Shown here: positions 1 through 12,500 of the stretch, piece by piece
Layout: every line of letters starts with the position of its first letter
Position numbering within the stretch: the first letter of the stretch is position 1
Assembly: GCA_032622095.1 (NCBI GenBank)
Contig: CP136064.1
Location: 260,317,863-260,381,862 of the forward strand
Length of the DNA stretch: 64,000 bases
Reading direction: 5' to 3'
Source of the DNA: Siphonodentalium dalli
Taxonomy: Eukaryota > Mollusca > Scaphopoda > Gadilida > Siphonodentaliidae
Position numbers and translations under genes: made by a program
The notes under the pieces: model-generated
The model's input: the letters and a program-made list of their open reading frames with translations, nothing else
Databases searched by the model: none
What the model was told of the DNA's origin: nothing

Positions 1-597
1 CAATCGTCTGCTTCTCAGTCGTCTTCGTTCCCTCCTTGACGAGCAGCAGCATATTATCACTGTCGTCTCTTTGTAGTAACATTTTCAAATCTCTTATAGA
101 TAACAGTTTAAGGGTCTCACATTGGACATTATTATCTGTATTAACTGAGTCACTATTACCTCCCTTTGCCACTGCTGCCTTGACAACCCTCTCATCAAAG
201 CTTGGTTGTGTATTATAAGCTAACGCGACCTGAGACGACATATAGTTGCTGCCGGTTTTAATAAGCTTCTCTTGTCTATGTACTATATCGTCTGTATTTT
301 TTCTTTTCTGTGCTTGATTCTGACCCACTGAATCATTTGTCTTCTGGCTTTCATTAAGCTTTTCACATGGTTGAGCTAGCGTAACTGTTCTTATATTTGA
401 AGCAGACGCCGGTTTGACTGTTACATTATTTCCAGCACCTTGACTTGGAGACAGCGTTGATGTTGGAAGATTCCTTTGTTGATATATGTCGGGATCAGAA
501 TAGACAAGTGACGTTGATCCTGGATGTGTAATTGCTGTTGAGGACTTCTCAATATCTCCTTTTTCATTCGGTTTCTGCCTTGCTTTTTCACCTTCCT
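1..597 (-). CDS. Zinc-finger gene exon 10 (partial, low-complexity C-terminal region)
   Basis: The exon opens after the acceptor TTTTACAG at 598-605 and stays open to the window edge (198 codons), so the stop is outside. The two leading bases complete the Glu codon started by the 25-nt exon 9, giving ETE-EGEKARQ. The product is rich in Ser, Thr, Asn, Gln and Lys, with a basic QKRKN patch that could be a nuclear localisation signal, and has no recognisable fold. The last 40 residues are more hydrophobic and charged (LKLLSIRDLKMLL), perhaps a short helix. Exon status rests on the long open frame, codon phase and splice site; function is unknown. Confidence 0.75.
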
Positions 598-3500
598 CTG
601 TAAAACAGAAAATGGATGGACTTAGATCATTTAGATAAGCAAATGTCATGTGCTATGCAACACAGATAATATAATTATTAATTATACCCCCACTCTCGAA
701 GAGAATGAGGGGTATACTGGATTGACCTCGTCCGTCCATCCGTCTGTCTAGCTATCGTCTGTCCGTCCATCTATCCCTCCGTTTTTTCGTCCATCCATCC
801 GGGCAGATATCTCAAACACCAGTTGTCGGATCTGAATGTAATTTAGTATGGATGATCACTACTATGAGGACATTCAACAGTGTTCAATTGTTTTTTCCAG
901 ATTTTCCATTTTAAAAGTTATTCATCTGGAAATATTGTTATTTTGTCCGTCCGAGGAGATATCTCCACCACCAGTTGACAAATCTCAATGAAATTTGGTA
1001 TGGATGTTCACTACTATGAGGGCAATCAATTGAGTGTTCAATCATTTTATTGAGTGTTCAAACATTTTTTCCCCCGGTTTTTCATTCTAGAGTTATTCAT
1101 CTTTGTAGATTTGGAAGTGTTGGTTTTTTGTCCGTATCCCACCACCGGTTGACGGATATCAATGAAATTTGGTATGGATGTCCACTATTATTACGGCAAT
1201 CAATATTCAATCATTTTGTTCATGTTTTTCCATTCTACAGTTATTTATCTTTTTTTATATGAAAATGTTGGGGGTTTTTCCTGTCCAAGCAGGTATCTCA
1301 CCCATACTTCGTCAGTTCGATTTTGCCAACGTTGGGGTATGCCAGCACCGCCGGTGCAATCTCTTGTTGCTATCTAGGTCACTATCAGTCAATGATATCT
1401 AGTACTCATTTTTAAACACTTGTTGAATCTAGGTTTTTATTAGTCAATGATATTTAGTACTGGTTTTTATATGCCCATTGAATCTAGGTTTTTATCAGTC
1501 AATGATATTTAGTACTGGTTTTTATATGCCCATTGAATCTAGGTGTTTATGCCTGTTGAATCTAGGTTTTTATCAGTCAATGGTATTTCATACTTGTTTT
1601 TATATGCCTGTTGAATCTAGGTTTCTATCAGTCAATGATATTTAGTACTGGTTTTTAAACACCTGTTGAATCTAGGTTTTTATTAGTCAATGATATTTAG
1701 TACTGGTTTTTATATGCCCATTGAATCTAGGTTTTTATCAGTCAATGATATTTAGTACTGGTTTTTATATGCCCATTGAATCTAGGTGTTTATCAGTCAA
1801 TGATATTTAGTACTGGTTGTTATATGCCCATTGAATCTAGGTTTTTATCAGTCAATGATATTTAGTACTGGTTTTTATATGCCCATTGAATCTAGGTTTT
1901 TATCGGTCAATGATATTTAGTACTGGTTTTTATACGCCCATTGAATCTAGGTTTTTATCAGTCAATGATATTGCTGGTTTTTAAACGCCTGTTGAATCTA
2001 GGTTTTTATCAGTTAATGATATTGCTGGTTTTTTAACACCTGTTGAATCTAGGTTTTTATCAGTCAATGGTACTTAGTTCTAGTTTTTATACGCCTGTTG
2101 AATCTAGGTTTTTATCAGTCAATGATATTTAGTACTGGTTTTTATCAGTCAATGATATTGCTGGTTTTTTTAACGCCTGTTGAATCTAGGTTTTTATCAG
2201 TCAATGATATTTAGTACTGATTTGTATACGCCTGTTGAATCTAGATTTTTATCAGTCAATGATATTGCTGGTTTTTAAACGCCTGTTGAATCTCAGTTTT
2301 TATCAGTGAATGATATTTAGTTCTGGTTTTTATCATATATTGTTATAGATCGATATTTTTATACGCCTGTTAAAAAAACAGTTGTATTATGTAACTGCTC
2401 CATCCACCCGTCAACATTTTGGTTTCCGTGTGATAACTTTCGTATTCATTTTTCGATCAACTCAAATCTTGGTATGTGGTTTAACCACAGAAACACACAG
2501 GTTTGAATATGGGGTCAGTCCGACAAATTATGCCTAAGTTATGGCCCTTATTGGACTTAATTGTAATATGCATGGTTGATTTTGAATTCAGTCTGTGGCG
2601 AAACACTTCAGATATGTCAATCATAATATCATATTATCAGACCATACATATACTCAAAATCTGTGAAATATTTGCAAAACATTGTTATGTCATTTTCGGA
2701 AAGCCCTCATTCTATCAAGAAAAGAGATTTGCATTAGAATTCTAGATATGTTAATCTAAAAGATCAGCATTGGCTTTTTAACCCTTTCTTTACTAAATAG
2801 ATTCTCTCATTCAGTTATAATATACACTGGAATGGTCTATTATTAACCTGGAGGGGTGTTCAGGGGAAATCAGCCAACGACAGACAGTCAAAACGATAAT
2901 AATACAGTGCAGTTATATTCTAAAACATTTTTGGGAAATAGGTAGTATGTTGAACTTATTATCTGAACATTTCCTGAGGGACCTACTGGTACTCGTCAAT
3001 GAGTATTTAGTATAGAAAGAGTTAAATAGTGGAGTTTTACTTGTGAGCTCCGTGGTCCGGTGGTTAGCGTGCCGGACTTGTATTCGCTGTAAACACATCG
3101 ATATGGGTTCGCAGCGCGTCACCGGTCATTGAGTCTCCACATAGCAGTGGCTTGGCCGCTTTGATCGATGTGCAATTGTCGGATTGCTCGCTGTTTCAAA
3201 ACCCGTGCCAAGTTGTGACCCTTGAGCAAGGTCACTCGTACTGTGTCGGCTTCGCATCACTCATGCGTTAAAAGCTTGTCATACTGATGAGTATCAGAGC
3301 ATGTTCTGATCAAACTAGAGCAGCACCTACAATGACTACAGCCGGTTCATTGGTTGGCTTGTATAAATGACTGGGGTAATATTGTACCAAGCGTGTTAGA
3401 GCAAGTAATTGGTTAATCGCTATATAAAACTGGTCATTATTATTTATTATTATGTGAATGCAAGACATATTGAGACTATAAATAAACATTCTCACCTGTT

Positions 3501-6500
3501 TCTGTTTCCCCCATCAATTTCTATAAAATAGAAGAAATATTGTGTGTCATTGTATTGTTATTTAGCTTTAACCCTTTCAGTGCCAAGTCCGATTTTTGTA
3601 TCAACCCATATTTCCTTGATCATTTTTAGAGCTCTTTCCATCAATGTATCACATTATAATCAATAAATTTGAAAAATGATCAAGGAAATATGGGTTGATA
3701 CAACACAATAGTCAAAATTCACACATTCTGACACATTTTTGATCACAGAAGCCAATAATATGAGGGAAAAAAACATGTCTCGGTTGGAACAGAATCACAT
3801 CGATCGGTTTTGGTCATTTCTGTTTCAAAACCGAAACCTAGTTGTTTTCTCGGTTAACCGCCCATCATTAATTTATAATCTGCCTGGTTATTTCGCAATA
3901 GCGTTGTCAAATAAAGTATGTTGTTATGGTGCTAACCCAACCTAACTGATCATGTTCATGTAAACTTTTCTGTTTGTCAAAAATAAAAACACATTTAATT
4001 ATGTTCCTTGAATAAATCTACTTATATTACTGTATATGTTCAGAATTTGGGCTTACTTTATAGGCTGATAGACCAATAATAGATACTTGCAATTGATTGC
4101 ATGGACTGAGATCTTCCTCCAGCAGTTATAGGCGTCCATTCACCCAACACCTAGTGGAATCCCTGCTTACTCATTATTATAATCCCTCACCTCAACTATG
4201 TGGGGTGTGAACCCAGTTTCATGGTACAGGATTGAGTGACTTGTCAAAGACCATGTCAGGCCAGTTATTTAATTGAATACCTTTAGTATGAGTGACTGCA
4301 CAGCAGTTATTCCCGAAACTGATCCATAGATGACAGGAAGATTAGATCCACCTGATGGTGATGAAAACACGCAGTCATGTTGTGTTGCTAAATCATGCAG
4401 ACAGCTGTCAAGGTCATCAACTACCGCTCTCAGGGCATGGATAATCTTCTCAGATAATACCGCATTAACCGTTTCAAATACCTGCAATGAAGAAGGTAGC
4501 CTGTTTTTACAGTTACAGATATAGTGTGTCTTACATTCAAATACCTGCAATGAAGAAGGTAGCCAGTTTTTACAGTTACAGATATAGTGTGTCTTACATT
4601 CAAATACCTGCAATGAAGAAGGTAGCCTGTTTTACAGTTACAGATATAGTGTGTCTTACATTCAAATACCTGCAATGAAGAAGGTAGCTTGTTTTTACAG
4701 TTACAGATATAGTGTGTCTTACATTCAAATACCTGCAATGAAGAAGGTAGCCTGTTTTTACAGTTACAGATATAGTGTGTCTTACATTCAAATACCTGCA
4801 ATGAAGAAGGTAGCCCGTTTTTACAGTTACAGATATAGTGTGTCTTACATTCAAATACCTGCAATGAAGAAGGTAGCCCGTTTTTACAGTTACAGATATA
4901 GTGTGTCTTACATTCAAATACCTGCAATAACAGAGCAATGTTCCCAAGTCTGGATATACAGTAATGCCCTAATTCATCGACTGCTTAACCCTTTACCCAA
5001 CAAACCGGCCAAATAAAGCTTCAACAGCCTAAAATATCTTGAGTCTGTCTCAATAAAACCATACAAATATGGATATCATTGGAATCGGCTCATTGACCAC
5101 ATTGTGATAGTTACAGTTATGCCCTGTGCCAATGCATTCTCTTATATATGCGAGTCGACCATAGATCGCCTCGCATATATAAGAGAATGCATTGGCCTAA
5201 AAAAAATTTATAATTTTTTCTTACATTTTTTAACAATTAATATGTGTTAAGCCAATGCATTCTCTTATATATGCGAGGCGACCTATGGTCGACTCGCATA
5301 TATAAGAGAATGCATTGGCACAGGGCCGTTCTGTTGGGTAAAGGGTTAACCACAGCAGAATTATGGGTAACTTTTCAGGATTTAGTCGGAAATATGGCTT
5401 CTTACCATTCATCGGAAAGCTCTCGGGGAGAGCTTTCCGATGAATGGCAAAAAGCCATATTTCCGACTAAATCCTGAAAGGTTACCCATAATTCTGCTGT
5501 GGTTAAGCAGTCGATTAATTAGGGCATTACTGTAGTGCGTCTGACATTCAAATACCTGCAATGAAGAAGGTAGCCCGTTTTTACAGTTCTTGGTGCAATG
5601 AATCAATTCAAGCCTTTAAATAATTGCTATTTGACTGTCTGACATTTTGTGAAGCACCAAACAGACATTGTCTGGCATTTCAAAATGAGGCCTGACATGT
5701 CTTTTTTATCACCCAAAATAATGCCAATTATGTTCCTCTTCTCAAATGTCACTTTTTTACCACAAATAATGAAAATCTTCCCACCTTGGCCACAACATCA
5801 AACATGCTGGCCAATTTCAAGCTCAATTCTAAGATTATAGAAATTGCTCTGATCCCGTAGTACTAGTAGCATGTAAGGGTATGCCTACCATTATGAAAAT
5901 ATGACCGTATGAAATCCAGGACAGTATTATGTTATAACTCGAACAAGAGGAAAAACTTGTTCCATAATTTTCCAATTCCAATATTTTGTAGACATCCAAG
6001 TTCTAATCTGAAAAACCCAGATTTTGGCAAAACAAATAATTAAAAACTACTCTCCAATAGAATAAATTTCATTTAACAGCACACTACGTATATCAATTTA
6101 TTTGGCAAAATATCACATCACCAGTGATATTTTCCTTAATAATATGTCAATATTTCAACCTGTGACGCAATCCCGCACAGCAGGTTAGCAACACCAAATT
6201 TACCCTCTGGGAACCTCAGTCTGCTTAGGCCTCAACTGTTATGGGAGACCTAGGTTCAGATTTACATTTCTCAGTTGAAGTTGGTGATGTTCACCCATTA
6301 GTCACCTTGATTGTGCATTATATCTTCTGCAAATTAGGGGATAAAAAACAGAAGGGGAAAAAATAATCAAAAATAATGTTAATTTGAGATTATAGATACT
6401 TTCCAGAAGATGAGGCCTAAGCAGAATGGGGTACCCAGAGGGTGAATTTGGTAATGCTAGCCCATTGTGTGGGATAATATCACTAAATTCACCCTCTGGG

Positions 6501-9500
6501 GACCTCATTCTGCAAATGTCAGACACACTATATCCAGACATGTCTAATACTTACATCTGTTAGGTCTAATTTACTGTCTCTTATTCTTTTCCTGATTTTC
6601 ATTTGATGTCTCTTTTCAGCTTGTAGCCTCAATTCCGTCATATCCTTCTCCACTGTTTGGCCATCAGAGTCAAAATAGTGAGATTTTTCCCAGCACCGCC
6701 AGAGATGTCCAACGACTGACACGTCAGAATAATGTTCTAATGTTGTCAGACACATAGGGCAGTGGTAGTGTCTGTGGCTTAAGAACTCCACATCACAGTC
6801 ACAGAGTTCAACTGTTATATCTGTTGAAAAAATGACATATAGGTAGTTTTTATAATAACTAAAGCCAATAGCTGGAATCCTCATGCTACAATTATTTTAT
6901 TTAATTTATCACATAATTAACCCACAAAACCAGCTTCATAATTATTGGTTTACAAGACACACGTGTAATATTAACGAGTGTGATGATGTCATTGTTTAAA
7001 TGACTTGCGATTGCTAAAGTTTATGATTGTTGTTTTCAATGAATACTTCGCGTTTATTTGATCATGCGATAATAGGTATTTAAAACTCGTTCTATTTTAT
7101 TGTAATTTATCAACCTCGTCCACCTAGGCTCAAATCGAATTTCGTGAACTCGGTTGATAAATTCCGTATAAAATAGAAACTCATGTGAGATCCTCTATAT
7201 GTGTACCTATATTATAGCCTACGTTAATAATATATGCACCAATATAATAGCCTGCTTTAATAATATATGCACCAATATAGAAGTCTAATTTACAAACATT
7301 CAACCTTGAAATAGTGTGCCAAACATTTGCAGAATGAGGTCCCCAGAGGGTGAATTTAGTGATGCTATCCCGCATAGCAGGCTAGCAACACCAATTTCAC
7401 CCTCTGAGAACCTTATTCTGCTTAGTCTCATCACTTACAAATTATTTTTTCCGACAACGACCTGACTCAGATTGGCTGGTTTTTATTTGATAGCGACTTG
7501 AAAAAAAATGGAAAATTGTTTACTCATTGAAATGGTTAACCAGCGATGGCAAAGGCGATGCCATTGTTTTCATTATATAGCAACCAGGTAACGGAAGTCA
7601 GCTGATGTCAAAACTGATGCCTAGGAATATCGAACATTGGGACTACACTTTGCTACTAGTTTATCAATAACTGACCCCCTCCACAAATCTTTGATGCTTC
7701 AAGCGGTATATTAGCAACTGGTGAAGGTGAATTAGAATAAATAATAAACCACACAAGATTCTCTGAACATCTAAATAATGCATCAATGTCAGAACATCGA
7801 CAGATGTAAATGAGCAAAATTAAATGTGGTTCAAATTGAAATTTGGAGTTTCCATTTGCCCCTCGAGGTTAACAACATTCATTGGATTTATCATTTTAAA
7901 GGTACTCAATCCAATTCGATGGTCACCATATAATCAGATTCCAGCAACAACAACATTTTTTGAAATGCTGCTTCAGTTATCAGAATCGATTAATTGCCGG
8001 TTTGTCAAATATCTGACACAAAAAAGCCACTTGATTTAGAGTAATCCATCTTCATCTGCAATTTGGTCTGAGACCGTCTTCTTGTCAACTTCTACTGGGC
8101 CACTAAAAAATTATTGGTGGTGAAAAATAATAGATTTCAAAAATCGATATCCGATCACTCTGAGCTTTGACTCGAATCAAATATATTTTACCCCCGAAAC
8201 CAAGGAAATAGTAATTTGCGAGCGTTAATTTGGATTATGTATCTTTAACACCTGAAGACTACATGTATATGAGAAGTGACAGACCCTTGATGGCATCATG
8301 AGTTATAATGGTTTCACTGTTTCAGTCTGGCCAATACATCCTGAGTAGTTGAGATAAATATTTGTTTTAAATCTAACCTTTAATTGTGATAGCTGTTGCT
8401 AGTGTTGGTTTGCCAATCAATGTAACTTCATCTTCAGAGTTTCCCTATAAATTGCAAAAACAAAAGAAATATGTTATTAAAGCCACATGGCAGTTTGCAT
8501 TTCCAAAATACACATAATATTATTCGCATTTGAATTTTTCCCGGCATCGAAATAGGTAGAAAAATATCTGAATTATCTTCTACGACCATTCTGTAACCCA
8601 AAAAAATACATTGAAGTAATGAACGGGAGGCCGATCGTGATCGGCAGATGTTTAACCCATACCTTGGTGATATGATTAGCTATTTTCAGCTTGGACACTA
8701 AAATCCATAACATTCAATGTTAATCTTCAAAGATTAAAACAATTTAATTTTGTTTTTCAAAAGGGCCATAACTCCATTAAAAAAATTCGGATCAAACCCA
8801 AAACAATTCGAATTCGAGTTTACTAGCTCGTTGCAATATAAACAAAACAGTGGCTTTGCTTTTGTCGAAATTTGACAGTCAGTACATTCGCCCTGTATAC
8901 ATGTACTTTCAGAAATCACAAAACACCACACCATTATATCCCATCAATATCATTGTCTCGATATCATTTGACCAAATTTCTTGACATGAAACAGTGACAG
9001 ATACGGCTTGAAATACACATCTCAACGAGTAAAACTTTTTCATTGCTAGCCCACTGTGCGGGGTTGCATCACTAAATTCACCCTCTGGGGCCCTAATTTT
9101 GCAAATGACCAGCACCATATTTTGAGGACTCTACATGTATATGCATTGTATTTCATTGGAAAGAGCATTCAAAACAAGTCCATTCCTGACAGAAGAAAAT
9201 CTTGTGGTGAAATTTCATCTGCATATGTTCAACATCAGTTTGACAAAAAAGGATTTAGCTGTATTTTCCAATTGGGAAAGGAGCTAAATTTGACCCGAAG
9301 AAAACTCTGGATTAAATCCTGATGCTGTTTAAGAGAAAACTAGAGATGGGCCTATCCCAGGTGGGACTAAGGTATACCCCCCCCCATATTGAAAATTTTC
9401 TAAGTAAAAAAAGGGGATAACTCCACAACAAAATGTCTGACAGACGCACAGGTTCCCATGGTACTAAATATCTGTGCCAAGTTTAAAAAAAATTGACCAG

Positions 9501-12500
9501 TAAATGTAGGAATAAAAGCTCAGACAAAGGTATACCCTTGTATTGAAAATGTTCTAAGTCGAAAAAGGGGGATAACTCCACACAAAAAAAGTCAAACAGA
9601 ACTCATAATCCCAGTTGAACAGGTTACCATGGTGCTAAATAGCTGTGCCAAGTTTAAACAAAAATGACTATAAATTGTAGGAATAAGAGCTCAGACAAAA
9701 TTGCATCCACGGATGAATGGACAGACGGACAAGCTGATTGTAGTATACCCCCCACAACTCATTGCAGGGGGTATAATTAGGCTTGGAATTATTGGCCTAT
9801 TTGGAATGAAGTCTATAATCCTACCAAACTACACTAATTTCAGGGCACTCTGTTTGGTTCTAAAACTATGGTAATGTGTATACATACTAGTTGCTTGTTG
9901 TGGAATCTGAAGGTGGTAAAGTGTATACATACTAGTCGCTTGTTGTGGAACCTGAGATGTCGTCTCAGCAGATGGCGCTTGAGTATTACCGCTGAACAAT
10001 ACACACAGTGATAGTGACCGTCCTTCTTGAATTTATCAGTGCACAGAAGGTGACATTTAAGAATCAACATATCTGTCAAATAAATAAATAGAAGACTATA
10101 GACAATGAAAGTGAAAATGTTTAAATAAATTTCTCACTACAAGAGTGGTGTTATTTAACCCTTCCATGACTGGAGTTCCTAAAATTTAGTGAAAACCCTG
10201 TGCCAATGCATTCTCTTATATATGCAAGTCTCAATTATTAAATGTGTCGTCTGCTTGGGTCTGTGTCAGGCTCCATACGGGGGTGTTATTTAACCCTTTC
10301 ATGACGGCAGCTGAGCTGGTGCAGCATTAATGATCCTGTGCAGTGCAATCTCTTATATATGCAAGTCTCCCATAGGGAGCCTCGCATATATAAGAGAATA
10401 CATTGTACTAACTATATTTACCTTGACCTTGTATGTAAGCCAGTTCATTCTCTTATATATGTGAGGCTCCTTATGGGAGACTCGCATATATGAGAATGCA
10501 CTGGCACAGGATCTTAATTATTGTGTGCTTATTTCAGTGAAACAAACTGATAAGTGAGAACTGAGAACCCACAGAAATAATGTGGGACTTAACCCTTTCA
10601 TGGTGGGAGCTGCGCTGGTGTAGCATTAAAGATCCTGTGCCAGTGCATTCTCTTATATATACGAGTCTCCCATTGGGAGCCTCACATATATAAGAGAATG
10701 CACAGGCTTACAAGGTCAAGGTAAATATTGTTAGGCCAATGCATTGGCACAGTGGGCTAGCATCACCAAATTCACCATCATTCTGCATAGACCTCATATT
10801 CTGGGAAGTATCTATAGTCTCAAATTAACATTGTTTTTAGTTACTTTTTACCTTCTGTTCAGTTTCTATATCCCCTAATTTGCAGAAGATAAATGCATAA
10901 TCAAGGTGACTAATGGGTGAACATCGCCAACTTCAACGGGGGAACTTTAATCTGATCGTAGTTCTCCCATAGCAGTTGAGGCCTAAGCACAATGAGGTTC
11001 CCAGAGGGTGAATTTGGTGATGCTAGCGCACTGTGCGGGATAGCGTCAATAAATTCACCCTCTGGGGACCTCATTCTGCAGATAACAGACACACTATTTG
11101 CACCATTGTTCTTACCTCCATAGAATACTAAACGCTTGATATGAACACTTTGAATGTGATCCTGTACTTTGGCTGGTCTCTTACACGGCTTGAAATGTTC
11201 GATTGAGCAGAATGGACAGTGGATCTTACGACAGCCACACGCCTCGTCTTCACACCAATCCAGTATGATGTCTTCATCTTTCTTGAGGAATGTTGAGTGT
11301 GACCGCTGCTCAGGTGTCTGTAAGGAATCATATAAATCATATAAGTCATTACAATGAAAAATGTTTAAGGGCCCATTTAATTTTCAAGTCACCAAATATT
11401 TTTTATATATGGTTTTAATAACAATCTATGCCATAAAATATGATTAAAATACTATAATTCATTACTATTTGAAATATCTGTGTCTCAGAAGGTGCCCAAT
11501 GAGTAATAACTGAAATCAAATAACATTTCCCCCATTGTGGCTCCAAGAATGTACCAGAATTCAATGGAAGGGGAATAACTCTCTGTATCTAAATATATAG
11601 CGTTATCCCCCTTCCATTGAAAATAATAGACTGTGCAGAAACTTGAGCACAGAACATACGTCAGTATCTCAACAAACACAACATGTTCACACTTTATTAC
11701 ATCGAATAAGTTGAAAATACAATGTTTTGGAGAGCTCTTCCTCTTTCAAATGGTATATAATATGGCATATATTTTAAATGATATGATCTGGGGGTTCGAA
11801 TATTAAGTGGGCCTTAAAAGGTACCCAATCTGATTCGATGGTCCCCATATAATCAGATCCCACAACAACATTTTTAGAAATGCCGCTTCAGTTATCAGAA
11901 TCTATTAACTGCCAAAAATAATGCTAACCACTGTCAACTATAGTATAAAATTCCCCGAAACGTGTTATTTATCAACATGTTGTTCGACGAAATTTGGCCT
12001 TATTACCAACAGAAAGCCGCTTGATTTTAGAGTTATCCATCTTTTTCCGCAATTTGGTCCGAGACCGTCGACTGTTTACTGGGCCACTAATAATTCTCGA
12101 TGGTGAAAAATAATAGATTTCAAAAATCGATATCTAATAACTCTGAGCTTAGATATGCGGGTTCCTCGACTCAAATCAAATATTGTTTACCCCAGAATCC
12201 AAATAAATAGTAATTGAGGGGCGCTTAATCGGATTATGCATCTTTAACTCTATTTCAAGATTAAATTACTTTACTTTAGTGCTGTGACATATAAAAACAC
12301 GGTGGTAATTCTAAAATCACCCCGGGGTATACCCTATCATTGATTACTGATTATTAATAATCACACCGGGGTATACCTTATCATTGATTACTGATTATTA
12401 ATAATCACACCGGGGTATACCTTATCATTGATTACTGATTATTAATAATCACACCGGGGTATACCTTATCATTGATTACTGATTATTAATAATCACACCG

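Noticed and set aside
3043-3130. tRNA-like gene with A and B boxes (also at 55600 and 58150 regions)
   Set aside because: The heads are followed by SINE bodies and ATT-rich tails, and stem pairing is too poor for a functional tRNA.
4430-5016. Open frames of 115-165 codons on both strands with repeating VFECKTHYICNCKN or VSYIQIPAMKKVA
   Set aside because: They are translations of the 63-bp minisatellite; the unit is a multiple of three and lacks stops, so long frames arise automatically. They are discussed only as possible splice extensions.
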